Shown here piece after piece: positions 16,147-24,752 of a stretch of DNA of 64,000 nt (its first letter is position 1; each line of letters starts with the position of its first letter). This stretch comes from Subtercola boreus (GTDB taxonomy: Bacteria > Actinomycetota > Actinomycetes > Actinomycetales > Microbacteriaceae), in contig NZ_NBXA01000001.1 in NCBI RefSeq assembly GCF_003399625.1, positions 124,001 through 188,000 on the forward strand, given 5' to 3'. The translations under genes and the position numbers were made by a program. The notes beneath the pieces are model-generated. The model made no database searches and had not been told where the DNA came from. It was given only the letters and a program-made list of their open reading frames with translations.

Positions 16147-17148
16147 ATGACTTCCCACAGGAACGGCGCGCCTGCCGATCTGACTGTTCGACCGCGTCGT
16201 CTCCGCGCCACGCCGGCGATGCGCCGCCTCGTCTCCGAGACGCGGCTGCACCCCGCAGACCTGATCCTGCCCCTGTTCGTGCGGGAGGGAACCGATCCGC
16301 TGCCGATCAGCTCGATGCCGGGCATCACGCAGCACACCACCGAGAGTGTTCGAGCCGTCGTCAACGAAGCGGCCGATCTGGGGCTCGGCGGGGTGATGCT
16401 GTTCGGTGTTCCCGACTCGAAAGACGCGATCGGGTCGGGGGCGACAGACCCTGACGGCATCCTGAACCTGGCGACGCGGGTCGTCGCCGCGGAGGTCGGC
16501 GATGCTCTCGTCGTGCAGACCGACCTCTGCCTCGACGAGTTCACCGACCACGGCCACTGTGGTGTGCTCGATTCGGAGGGGCGGGTGGACAACGACGCGA
16601 CCCTCCTGCGTTACCGCGACATGGCGGTCGCCCAGGCCGAGAGCGGCTCCGAGTTGGTCGGGCTGTCGGGCATGATGGATGGCCAGGTTGCCGCAGTGCG
16701 TGACGAACTCGATGCGCGCGGCTTCCAGGACACCGCGATCCTCGCCTACTCGGCAAAGTACGCATCGGCATTCTACGGACCGTTCCGCGAGGCGGTCGGT
16801 TCGACGCTGAAGGGCGACCGCAAGACCTACCAGCAGGATCCGGCGAACCGTCGTGAGGGCATGCGGGAGACACTCCTCGACCTCGAGCAGGGCGCGGACA
16901 TCGTGATGGTGAAACCTGCCATGAGCTACCTCGACGTGCTCGCCGACGTTGCTGCTGTGTCACCCGTGCCGGTCTGGGCCTACCAGGTGTCCGGTGAGTA
17001 CGCGATGATCGAAGCCGCTGCGGCCAACGGCTGGATCGACCGTGAGCGGGCCGTCTTCGAGTCGGTGACGGGCATCCGCCGTGCCGGAGCAGATGCTGTG
17101 CTGACCTACTTCGCGCCCGAGATCGCCCGCATCCTGCGCGAGCAGTGA
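16147..17148 (+). CDS. hemB: Delta-aminolevulinic acid dehydratase (porphobilinogen synthase)
   Basis: This enzyme condenses two 5-aminolevulinates into porphobilinogen. The 333 residues carry the Schiff-base lysine K256 ([10 protein letters not shown]) and the second lysine K204 ([11 protein letters not shown]). The metal loop reads C128-L-D130-E-F-T-D-H-G-H-C138, that is, two of the three zinc cysteines with Asp at the middle position, between the zinc and magnesium forms. The R-E-A-V-G...G-D-R-K-T-Y-Q-Q-D segment matches the allosteric magnesium site. hemL follows 34 bp downstream. Confidence 0.95.
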   Translation: MTSHRNGAPADLTVRPRRLRATPAMRRLVSETRLHPADLILPLFVREGTDPLPISSMPGITQHTTESVRAVVNEAADLGLGGVMLFGVPDSKDAIGSGATDPDGILNLATRVVAAEVGDALVVQTDLCLDEFTDHGHCGVLDSEGRVDNDATLLRYRDMAVAQAESGSELVGLSGMMDGQVAAVRDELDARGFQDTAILAYSAKYASAFYGPFREAVGSTLKGDRKTYQQDPANRREGMRETLLDLEQGADIVMVKPAMSYLDVLADVAAVSPVPVWAYQVSGEYAMIEAAAANGWIDRERAVFESVTGIRRAGADAVLTYFAPEIARILREQ

Positions 17149-17182
17149 ACATATACCTCCACAGCTTTTGAAAGGCAGTTCC

Positions 17183-18514
17183 GTGTCTGAATCCGACGTT
17201 CTCTTCGCCCGTGCGAGCGTTTCCATCCCGGGCGGGGTCAACTCGCCGGTGCGCGCCTTCCGTTCAGTCGGCGGAACCCCTCGTTTCCTCGTGTCGGCCA
17301 AAGGCCCGCACGTCACGGATGCCGACGGCGTGGAATATGTCGACCTCGTCAACTCCTGGGGTCCGGCCATCCTCGGCCACGCCCATCCTGAGGTCGTTCA
17401 GGCGGTTCAGGATGCTGCGGCCAGGGGCCTCTCGTTCGGCGCATCGACCCCGGGTGAGACCGAGCTCGCCGAGGCCATCAGGGCGCGGGTCTCTGCAGCG
17501 GGCCTGTCGCCGGTCGAGAAGGTGAGGCTGGTGTCGACGGGCACGGAGGCCACGATGACAGCCATCCGCCTGGCTCGGGGTTTCACAGGCCGCGACCTGC
17601 TCGTCAAGTTCGCCGGCCACTACCACGGTCATTCCGACTCGCTCCTCGCCGAAGCCGGTTCGGGGCTCGCAACCCTCGCACTGCCGGCGTCGGCCGGAGT
17701 GACGGCCGCGAACGCTGCCCAGACTCTGGTACTGCCCTACAACGACCTCGATGCGGTGCGGGAGGTCTTCGCGGCCCACGAGGGTCGCATCGCCGCCGTC
17801 ATCACCGAGGCCGCCGCCGCCAACATGGGCGTGGTCGCCCCCGATCCCGGTTTCAATGCCGCCCTCGCCGACATCGTGCATGAGAACGGCGCCCTCCTCA
17901 TCATCGATGAGGTGCTCACCGGCTTCCGCGTGGGTCCCGCCGGGTGGTGGGGCCTGGACGTCGCCGCCCTGCCCTACCAGCCCGACCTCTTCACCTTCGG
18001 CAAGGTCGTCGGCGGGGGCATGCCTCTCGCCGCACTCGGCGGACGAGCCGACGTGATGGACCACCTCGCCCCCCTCGGCCCGGTCTACCAGGCGGGCACA
18101 CTCTCCGGCAATCCGGTGGCCGTCGCTGCGGGCCTCGCCACCCTGCGCCTCGCCGACGCGGAGGTCTATCGGGCGCTCGACTCCACCGCGCTCGTGCTCT
18201 CGAACGCTGTGTCTGATGCGCTCGCGGCAGAGGGAGTCGCCCACTCGGTGCAACGTGCGGGCAACCTGTTCAGCTTCGCCTTCGGCGACTTCGCCGGCGG
18301 CGGGCCGCGAACATATGCAGAGGTCCAGGCGCAGGAATCGTTCCGTTATGCGCCGTTCTTCCACTCCATGCTCGACGCGGGGATCTCCCTGCCACCCTCG
18401 GTGTTCGAAGCGTGGTTCGTCTCGGCAGCGCTCGATGAGAACGCAATCGACCGCATCGTCTCGGCCCTCCCGGGCGCGGCACGTTCCGCTGCTGAGGTTT
18501 CCCCGGCAGACTAG
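17183..18514 (+). CDS. hemL: Glutamate-1-semialdehyde 2,1-aminomutase
   Basis: This PLP enzyme moves the amino group of glutamate-1-semialdehyde to give 5-aminolevulinate, the step after HemA. The 443 residues include [12 protein letters not shown], the H-Y-H-G-H-S-D substrate loop, D-E-V-L-T-G-F-R, and the PLP lysine K274 ([12 protein letters not shown]). The GTG at 17183 is selected because GAAAGG lies 7 nt upstream; a TTG at 17168 would include that site. This is the last core heme gene of the cluster. Confidence 0.95.
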   Translation: MSESDVLFARASVSIPGGVNSPVRAFRSVGGTPRFLVSAKGPHVTDADGVEYVDLVNSWGPAILGHAHPEVVQAVQDAAARGLSFGASTPGETELAEAIRARVSAAGLSPVEKVRLVSTGTEATMTAIRLARGFTGRDLLVKFAGHYHGHSDSLLAEAGSGLATLALPASAGVTAANAAQTLVLPYNDLDAVREVFAAHEGRIAAVITEAAAANMGVVAPDPGFNAALADIVHENGALLIIDEVLTGFRVGPAGWWGLDVAALPYQPDLFTFGKVVGGGMPLAALGGRADVMDHLAPLGPVYQAGTLSGNPVAVAAGLATLRLADAEVYRALDSTALVLSNAVSDALAAEGVAHSVQRAGNLFSFAFGDFAGGGPRTYAEVQAQESFRYAPFFHSMLDAGISLPPSVFEAWFVSAALDENAIDRIVSALPGAARSAAEVSPAD

Positions 18515-18518
18515 GCGC

Positions 18519-18905
18519 ATGGCAGTTCTGTTCGTGCATCCCGATCGGCTCGAGATCCGGTTGACGCGCGCCGAGAAGCTGATGTCGTTCCGTCGCGGCG
18601 ACATCGAGGTGCCACTCGACAGCATCCGTTCGGCCGTTCTGACCGACGATCCGTGGATCTGGGTTCGCGGCATCCGTGCCCCGGGCACCGCGGTGCCGCT
18701 GACTCTCGCCGTGGGGTCGTGGAAGTTCCACGACGGCAAGGATTTCCTGCTGATCAAGGGCACCCGTACCTCGGTCGTCATCGACATCGACGGGGCGGAG
18801 TTCTCACGCGTCATCGTGACGACCCGGCATTCGCTCACGCTGCTTCGCGCGCTGAGGCTGCCGCCGGCTGAGGCTGCCGCGGCGACGGAGATCGCCGCGA
18901 ACTAG
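18519..18905 (+). CDS. Uncharacterised small beta-rich protein
   Basis: This 128-residue protein starts 4 bp after hemL. I do not recognise a named family. Predicted strands alternate with charged turns, and there is a conserved-looking core (DDPWIWVRGIRAPGTAVP, then S-W-K-F-H-D-G-K-D-F), without membrane segments. The overall look is similar to small PH-like or DUF beta-barrel proteins of actinobacteria. It likely shares the hemB-hemL transcript. The 79 bp that follow hold no gene. Confidence 0.7.
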   Translation: MAVLFVHPDRLEIRLTRAEKLMSFRRGDIEVPLDSIRSAVLTDDPWIWVRGIRAPGTAVPLTLAVGSWKFHDGKDFLLIKGTRTSVVIDIDGAEFSRVIVTTRHSLTLLRALRLPPAEAAAATEIAAN

Positions 18906-18984
18906 GGATCCGACCTGGGTTCCGGCCAGTCGGGTGGGGGCAGTGGCCGAGGCCATGTCGTGCCATCGTCTCAGGCTCCTGTCT

Positions 18985-21900
18985 TCACGAGGCGGAGCCG
19001 GGGAGTTGCGGGGTACTCGGGCCGGCGCCGATCGCCGCGAGACTCGCTCGCGCGGCGTGCCACTCCTGCAGGGCCAGCTCCACCACCGGAGTGTCCGGCG
19101 GCAGCATGTCGAGGCTCCGCCGGTAGACGGGTAGGGCTTCCTCGTGTCGGCCGAGCGTCACGAGGAGCCGGGCCGTGAACAGGTGCGACCGGCCCGCGGA
19201 TGCCCGGTCGCACAGTCGTTCGTACAACCGGGCGGCACGGGCGGAGCTGATCAGTGCCTCGGTTTCGAGGCCCAGATCGTCGAAGGCCCGTGCCCGCGAC
19301 TCCGCGATCTCTGCGATGAGCGCATCGATGTCGAAGGCGGTCCGTGCTGCGAGATCGAGGGCGTCGTCGAGCGTTTCGAGACCGGTCGCGTCGCCGAACG
19401 CGCACTGGGCGATGCCGAGGAGGTGCAGCGCGTCGACCTCGGAGGAGGGATCCTCTGTGAGGAGCCGCGCCTGGTCGAGCGTGTGCTTCAGCACGTCGAG
19501 GCCGTCAGGATCGTCGTCGTCGAGCAGGAGCCGCCCGAGGGCGAGGCCGGAGCGCACGGCACCCCGGGCATCCCGTAGAGCGGAGGTCAGGCGCAGGGCG
19601 AGGCTCCACGATGCGTAGGCGGCCTCGTCGTCGTCTGCGAGCCGCTGGGCGTGCCCCAGCCAGAAGAGGATCTCTGCGTGCCCGACCGTGGTGGCTGGTG
19701 ATACTGCATCGCCCGGAACGGTGTCGCCGGGCGCACCGCCGACATCGCCCGGCGACTGGTCGTACAGGCGGAGGAGTTCCGCCGCGGCTTCGTCGCCTCG
19801 TTCGGCGGAGACCAGTGCCCGGGCGAGCCTCAGCCGCAGCATCCGCAGATCCGGGTGCTCATCGAGATGCTCGGGGAACGGATGACCGGCCACGGGTCGT
19901 CCCGAGGAGTTCTGGGCCTCCGTCACGGCCATTCTCCATGCTTCGACCACACCCGCTCGAATGCCGAGCTCCTCGAGCAGCGAGGCGAGTGTCGCGCAGG
20001 CATCGACGACACCCTTGCTGTAGCGCAGTTCCAGATGCAGGGAGAGTGCCCGATCCGCATCGTCGAGCGCAACTCGGAGATCCGCGGACTGTTGGAGCAC
20101 CCGCGCCCGCATCAGGAGCGCCCTCGCCCGCATCGCTCGATCGAGGTCGTGACGCAACAGCCGGTCGAGCGTCGCCCTCGCCCAGGCGGGCTGAGCGGTG
20201 TTCAGCTGGGCATGTGCGAGCAGGGCCAGGGGGCGTTGCACGATGGTGCTGTCGGGATCGTGGCCGCAGAGGGCCACAGCGGCGAGAAGATAGCCGATCG
20301 CCTCCTCGGAGCGACCTTCCCTGAGACGCAGTTCACCGAGGGCGTTCAGCACGCCCCGTTCGGCATCGGCGTCGAATTCGCCATCGCGGAGGAGTGTGAG
20401 GGCGCGCTCGAGATCTCCGCTCCGGCGCTGGGGAGGCACACCGAACATCAGCAGCCCGAGCTCGAGTTCCACGTCGGCGAGATCCTGTCGACCGTCGGCG
20501 ACCAGCAGCCCGACGCGAGAGGAGGCGAGTTCCTCGGCGAGTGTGAGGTCGCCCTGCTCGATGGCCAGCCGGATCTCGAGGTCGAGGAGCGCGCATCTGG
20601 TCACCGAGACAGAATCGCCGACGCTGGTCGGCCGGGTGCCGCCGGGTCCTCGGGCCGTGTCGGTGGTACCCGCGATGCCGAAGGTGCCTGCGGTATCTGC
20701 GGTGCGGACTGTGTCAGCCGTACCGGCTGTGCCAGAGGTGCCAGAGGTGCCGACCTCCGTACCGGGGCCGGCAGCGCCACTCGCACTGCCCCGGGAGATC
20801 GTCTTGCCGGGCCGGGCGGCTCCTGTGACGAGGTCGTCGAAGGCCGGGTGCTCGGATCCACCCACTTCCGGGTGCGGTCGATCGAGGGTTCGAGAGCTGC
20901 CACGCTGCGATCTCCGCCGCGCGCGCGCCGGGCCCCGAAGGTCGGCCACCGGCGGGAGGCTCCGCTCCGCCTCTTCCCGGTCGAGCAGGTCATGGGCCTG
21001 CCGGAGTGCGGCTCGGGCCCCGACCGGATCCTCTACGCTCGCCCGTTCCTTTGCGACCTGCAGCCAGTCTGCGCTGGTCAGGGTGCTGCGCTCCTCACCC
21101 CACCAGGGCGTCGTTGCGAGGTCGAGCCCGGCGGTGCTGCCCGTCGGCTGTGACGGTGACGGGGCAGTCTCGCCGCCCCCATCCCGGCGCGCAAGAGCCT
21201 CGCAGCGGATGTCGCTCCGTGCCTCGGCGCGCGCCAACTGGTCATCGAAGGAGCGGGTGCCGTTCCTCGTGTCGAAGGCGGTGGCTCGTCGCGCAGCAGC
21301 TCCCCAGCAGGCATCCCCCAGCACCTCTGCCGTGACCGGGGTGACGAGCTGCCCCCACACGTCGACGAGCGCCGGATGCTCCGCCGCCGTGATCCGTCGG
21401 TCGGCGCCCGTCGTGCCGGGTCCTCGCTCGCCGGAACCCGATGCGTCGGAACCCGATGCGACGGAACCCGACGCGACGGTGCCGGTCGCCGCCTCGCAGA
21501 TGGCATCGAGGAGCTCACCGATCACCAGCAGCGCATCGAACGACGAGCGCTCGTCGAGCGGATCTGCGGCGAGCCAGTGCAGGTGCCGTTCCGCCAGAAG
21601 AAGCCCTCGCTCGAGACTGCCGCTCTCGAGCAGGAACCGGAGGTGCAACACGAGGGTACCGAGCTGTCCCGGCTCGTTCCGCAGCATGTCGTAGCCGCGC
21701 AGGTGCTCGAGGTACGCGTCGGAGAGCTGGCCTCGCGCAAGCAGGGGCAACAGCGACTCGGCTATCCGCCGCCCCGGTGAGAACGCACCACGCACCCGGA
21801 GAAGTGGGTGCTCGGCAGGGTGACCTGCGTCGCTCCCGCCGACGGCGCCGCCGTCGGTCGCTGTCCTGTTGTGGTCGTGGAGGAGCTGCTTCAGGCGTGT

Positions 21901-22428
21901 CCGCTGCTCGCTCGCCTGACGCTCCCGGCCGCAGCTGTCGAAGGCCTCCGCCCTCGCCGCGGTGAGCAGGATGTCGCCCTCCCTCTGGGACTGCTCGGTG
22001 TGCGGCATCCGCTCGACGCGTTCGATGAGCAGTTCCCGGAGCTCATCGAGTGACTCGTCGATGGTTTCGAGGGAGTGGACGGTGCTGGAAGCGAGCGCCG
22101 GCGGGATGGCCGCAAATTCGACAGCCAGGTCAACGGTCATCCCGGCTTCGATCGCGGATGCCTCAGCACTTCCGAGCGCGGCCGGGAACTCATCCGAGTC
22201 TTCGAGGTGCCTGTCGAGACACCACTCCATATTCGTGAGAAGGTCTTGGGTGTTGCCTGTCCGGGCGGACGACGCGACGATCCGGAGTCGAGCTCTGTAG
22301 AGCAGGGACTCGTCGTCGGACAGCCCCGCGACGCGCGTCGCCTCATCGAACAGCGCGCGCTGAAGGGCTCCCCCGGGAAGGCGGTCACCTTCGCGGAGGA
22401 GTCGTTCTGCGTGCTTTTCATACTGCAT
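18985..22428 (-). CDS. Large helical-repeat (TPR-like) protein of unknown function
   Basis: This 1147-residue protein is Leu/Ala/Arg/Glu-rich with many 30-40-residue helix pairs resembling degenerate tetratricopeptide repeats (for example A-L-P-V-Y-R-R-S-L near the C-terminus and A-L-L-A-H-A-Q-L-N-T-A-Q-P-A-W-A in the middle). No signal peptide, membrane helix, ATPase or DNA-binding motif is seen. Two low-complexity linkers interrupt it: (S-G-S-V/D-A)n near residues 318-335 and a Gly-Thr-Ala-rich segment near 555-590. Such proteins usually act as scaffolds. It follows the 706-aa membrane protein on the same strand, 77 bp away, so the pair is probably one transcript. Confidence 0.7.
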   Translation of the reverse strand: MQYEKHAERLLREGDRLPGGALQRALFDEATRVAGLSDDESLLYRARLRIVASSARTGNTQDLLTNMEWCLDRHLEDSDEFPAALGSAEASAIEAGMTVDLAVEFAAIPPALASSTVHSLETIDESLDELRELLIERVERMPHTEQSQREGDILLTAARAEAFDSCGRERQASEQRTRLKQLLHDHNRTATDGGAVGGSDAGHPAEHPLLRVRGAFSPGRRIAESLLPLLARGQLSDAYLEHLRGYDMLRNEPGQLGTLVLHLRFLLESGSLERGLLLAERHLHWLAADPLDERSSFDALLVIGELLDAICEAATGTVASGSVASGSDASGSGERGPGTTGADRRITAAEHPALVDVWGQLVTPVTAEVLGDACWGAAARRATAFDTRNGTRSFDDQLARAEARSDIRCEALARRDGGGETAPSPSQPTGSTAGLDLATTPWWGEERSTLTSADWLQVAKERASVEDPVGARAALRQAHDLLDREEAERSLPPVADLRGPARARRRSQRGSSRTLDRPHPEVGGSEHPAFDDLVTGAARPGKTISRGSASGAAGPGTEVGTSGTSGTAGTADTVRTADTAGTFGIAGTTDTARGPGGTRPTSVGDSVSVTRCALLDLEIRLAIEQGDLTLAEELASSRVGLLVADGRQDLADVELELGLLMFGVPPQRRSGDLERALTLLRDGEFDADAERGVLNALGELRLREGRSEEAIGYLLAAVALCGHDPDSTIVQRPLALLAHAQLNTAQPAWARATLDRLLRHDLDRAMRARALLMRARVLQQSADLRVALDDADRALSLHLELRYSKGVVDACATLASLLEELGIRAGVVEAWRMAVTEAQNSSGRPVAGHPFPEHLDEHPDLRMLRLRLARALVSAERGDEAAAELLRLYDQSPGDVGGAPGDTVPGDAVSPATTVGHAEILFWLGHAQRLADDDEAAYASWSLALRLTSALRDARGAVRSGLALGRLLLDDDDPDGLDVLKHTLDQARLLTEDPSSEVDALHLLGIAQCAFGDATGLETLDDALDLAARTAFDIDALIAEIAESRARAFDDLGLETEALISSARAARLYERLCDRASAGRSHLFTARLLVTLGRHEEALPVYRRSLDMLPPDTPVVELALQEWHAARASLAAIGAGPSTPQLPGSAS
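21433..21477 (-). repeat. 15-bp in-frame tandem repeat in the helical-repeat protein gene
   Basis: Three 15-bp units of the type GGAACCCGATGCGTC lie head to tail. On the coding strand they encode repeated S-G-S-V/D-A. Confidence 0.85.
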
Positions 22429-22505
22429 GGAAGGGGGAGTCTCACCCGTCTTTCGTACTCAGGATCGTCGGGCAGATGAGTGTGGGCACTGCCGTGGCGC
22501 GAATG

Positions 22506-24626
22506 TCAGTAGGGGAGTCGGCCGAGGGACTGTCCCGAGTTCCAGCGGGTGCTGGGAGGAAGGGTCGGCTCGGTACCGCCGGTTCGGGCACCCACGGGTG
22601 GGGCAGGGTTCGGTGAAGAGGCGGCAGGCACCGTCTCCCGTTCGCCCTGAGGTTCGGGTGTGGGCACGGTGTCTCGACTCCGACTCCGCTTCGGCTTCGG
22701 CGCCGAAGTGGTGCGGCCCGGCAGGCCCTGCCTCTGGCGCGGGGGTCGGCGCCGTGTGGATGCTCCACCCAGCTCTCCGCCCTCTGCCGGGTCTGCGCTG
22801 TCGTCGCCGATGGGACCAGCGCTGCCTGGGGCTGCCACAGCCACCGGCGGGGGCTGTCTGAGTGAGAAGCGAGCTCGCGGCTCGGGAACCACCTCGGGGG
22901 CCACCTCGGGCAGGAGGTCCGGCCCGCGCCGCGATGCATCTCGCTCACCGAATGCCCGTGCAGGGGATGGTGGAGGGGCAGGAGAGGGCGCCGGGGCGGG
23001 AGCAGGTGCCGGGGTGGGAGCAGCCGCCGTGGCCGGGGCTTCCGGCTCCGTGGTCTCCGGCGCGAAGGACGACCGCCGGAGAGGGCTGGTCGATTCTCCC
23101 TTCGCGACACCAGCGTCGAACGGCACTCGCTCCGAGAGGGTTCCGGCCAGAGCCACGGCACGTTCCACCGGCCCGCTTCCGAGCAGGGCCCTCCAGAGCG
23201 TGGCGATCAGCGCCATCGCGGCCAGCACGGCGGCAAGTGCCAGTGACGTTCCGAATTCGGCCGAGACCCCGGAAGCGCGGGAGCTGACCAGAGTCCAGCC
23301 GTCGTCGACCGCCCTCGGTGCGAGTAGGAGTGCGGCGAAGAGCGCTGTCGATGTCGTCAGGGCGAGGGACCCGAGCGCACTGAGGGGAAGTGCGATCCAA
23401 CGGAGCGTCCGCGCGACAAGCAGGCAGAGGGCCAACAGGGTGAGCGCGACCGCCGTGGCCCCGAGAATGTCGACGGCCCCCGCAGTGTCGACGCGCAGCG
23501 CAGAGCCCGCCGTCGTCGGTGCGGAAGGGAAGAGCGATCCGAGGATCTGGTATCCGCGGCTCCCCGGGTCGAAGCCGCGGTCGACCAGGAGTGAGAGACC
23601 CGCAGCGAGTGCACAGCAGATCCCTCCCGCGGCGAACAGCGCGAAGGGCCGCCACAGGCGAGCCTCGGCCATCCGCCCTATCGCCAGCCCCGCGAGGAAT
23701 GGAGCACACCAGGTGAGCACGGGGAAGGCGCCCGAGGTGATCAGGAGCACGGACTCCCGGAGGAGGACGGACAGGTTCTGGCCGCCGACTCCGTTCTGGC
23801 CGGCGGCACCTGTCGGACTGGTGGCCCAGATCATCAGTGCGGCGTTGCAGGCAGGGAGAACGAGGATGCCCGCACCGGCGATCGCGAAAAGGCTTCGTGC
23901 GCGTAGTCTCCCCAGAAAGAGAGCGAGGAAGGTGAGCGCTCCGAGCATCTGCAGCATCACCGCCGGCTGGGTGACGATGCTCTCGGCAGGCGTGCCGCCA
24001 CCGCCCGCAGCACCGCCCGCGATGGCGCCGCCCGCAGCACCGCCCGCGATGGCGCCGCCCGCGAAGAGCACGCCGGCCCGAACGGCGATCCGCAGCGGCC
24101 CACCCGGCCCCCCTCCCATCAGCCGGGAGGCCGAGGCGCCGGCAACCAGCACGAACAACGCCGTCGTGACGAGAGCGAGCAGCCCACTGATATGGACCGC
24201 TCCGGCATCCAGGGCTCCGGCATCCAGAACACGGGCATCCACAGCTCCGGACTCTGCAGCCCCGGCAGCCCCGCCGCCACCCACCACTGCGCCGAGGGCC
24301 GGTACGAGCACCCCGATCACGAGACCGACGACGGCCAGGCCACGAGCCGCGTCGACCCCGATCATCCGACCATCGTGGCCGAACAGGCGCACCGGAGTGC
24401 GCCGCAACCAGCTGTCGACCTCGAAGCCCTCAGAGCCCGCGGAGTCTTCGGAGCGTTCCGGGCGTTCGGAGCTGTCCGGACGTGCCGGACGTGCCGGACG
24501 TTCCGGACGTGCCGGACGTTCCGGGCGTTCCGCTCGCGGGCGCACAACGGCCACTCCGACGGAGTAGGCGCCGGTCTCCGGGCTGCGGTGCTCGCGACCC
24601 CGCGGGCGCGTTGCGGTGCTCGACAT
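22506..24626 (-). CDS. Multipass membrane protein, possible YeiB/HGSNAT-type acyltransferase
   Basis: This 706-residue protein has three parts: a Pro/Arg/Glu low-complexity N-terminus (R-P-E-R-P-A-R-P repeats, residues ~35-60), about ten hydrophobic segments (residues ~90-500), and a long disordered Pro/Ala-rich cytosolic tail. The entry to the first helix, I-G-V-D-A-A-R-G-L-A-V-V-G, strongly resembles the start of HGSNAT-catalytic/DUF1624 (YeiB-like) proteins, which move acyl groups across membranes. I saw no clear catalytic histidine, so the enzyme call is tentative. GAAGGA precedes the ATG at 24626. It is divergent from the LssY-C gene. Confidence 0.6.
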   Translation of the reverse strand: MSSTATRPRGREHRSPETGAYSVGVAVVRPRAERPERPARPERPARPARPDSSERPERSEDSAGSEGFEVDSWLRRTPVRLFGHDGRMIGVDAARGLAVVGLVIGVLVPALGAVVGGGGAAGAAESGAVDARVLDAGALDAGAVHISGLLALVTTALFVLVAGASASRLMGGGPGGPLRIAVRAGVLFAGGAIAGGAAGGAIAGGAAGGGGTPAESIVTQPAVMLQMLGALTFLALFLGRLRARSLFAIAGAGILVLPACNAALMIWATSPTGAAGQNGVGGQNLSVLLRESVLLITSGAFPVLTWCAPFLAGLAIGRMAEARLWRPFALFAAGGICCALAAGLSLLVDRGFDPGSRGYQILGSLFPSAPTTAGSALRVDTAGAVDILGATAVALTLLALCLLVARTLRWIALPLSALGSLALTTSTALFAALLLAPRAVDDGWTLVSSRASGVSAEFGTSLALAAVLAAMALIATLWRALLGSGPVERAVALAGTLSERVPFDAGVAKGESTSPLRRSSFAPETTEPEAPATAAAPTPAPAPAPAPSPAPPPSPARAFGERDASRRGPDLLPEVAPEVVPEPRARFSLRQPPPVAVAAPGSAGPIGDDSADPAEGGELGGASTRRRPPRQRQGLPGRTTSAPKPKRSRSRDTVPTPEPQGERETVPAASSPNPAPPVGARTGGTEPTLPPSTRWNSGQSLGRLPY
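24007..24060 (-). repeat. 27-bp tandem repeat (2 perfect copies) in the membrane protein gene
   Basis: Two perfect 27-bp copies (24007-24033 and 24034-24060) starting GCAGCACCGCCCGCGATGGC encode a repeated Gly-Gly-Ala-Ile-Ala loop between membrane helices. Confidence 0.9.
24474..24530 (-). repeat. 9-bp tandem repeat in the membrane protein gene N-terminus
   Basis: Six or so units of GTGCCGGAC/GTTCCGGAC encode repeated Arg-Pro-Ala/Glu in the cytosolic N-terminus. Frame is kept whatever the copy number. Confidence 0.85.
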
Positions 24627-24740
24627 GCGGGTGTCCTTCTTCTCGTGATCGGTCCCACTGCAGAGGCTAGGGGAAACACCAGTCTAATCTGACGTTTACT
24701 CAGTTGTCTCTCAGTCGTGGTCGCGGCGGCAGTGGTGCTT

Positions 24741-24746
24741 TACGGT
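24741..24746 (+). promoter_or_regulatory. -10 hexamer for leaderless LssY-C gene mRNA
   Basis: TACGGT is followed by six bases and the ATG at 24753. Confidence 0.5.
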
Positions 24747-24752
24747 TGAGGC

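Noticed and set aside
22660-24567. Long plus-strand frame opposite the 706-aa membrane protein
   Set aside because: No start signal and an Ala/Ser/Arg-rich translation without hydrophobic pattern; the minus strand has real membrane helices and a ribosome-binding site.
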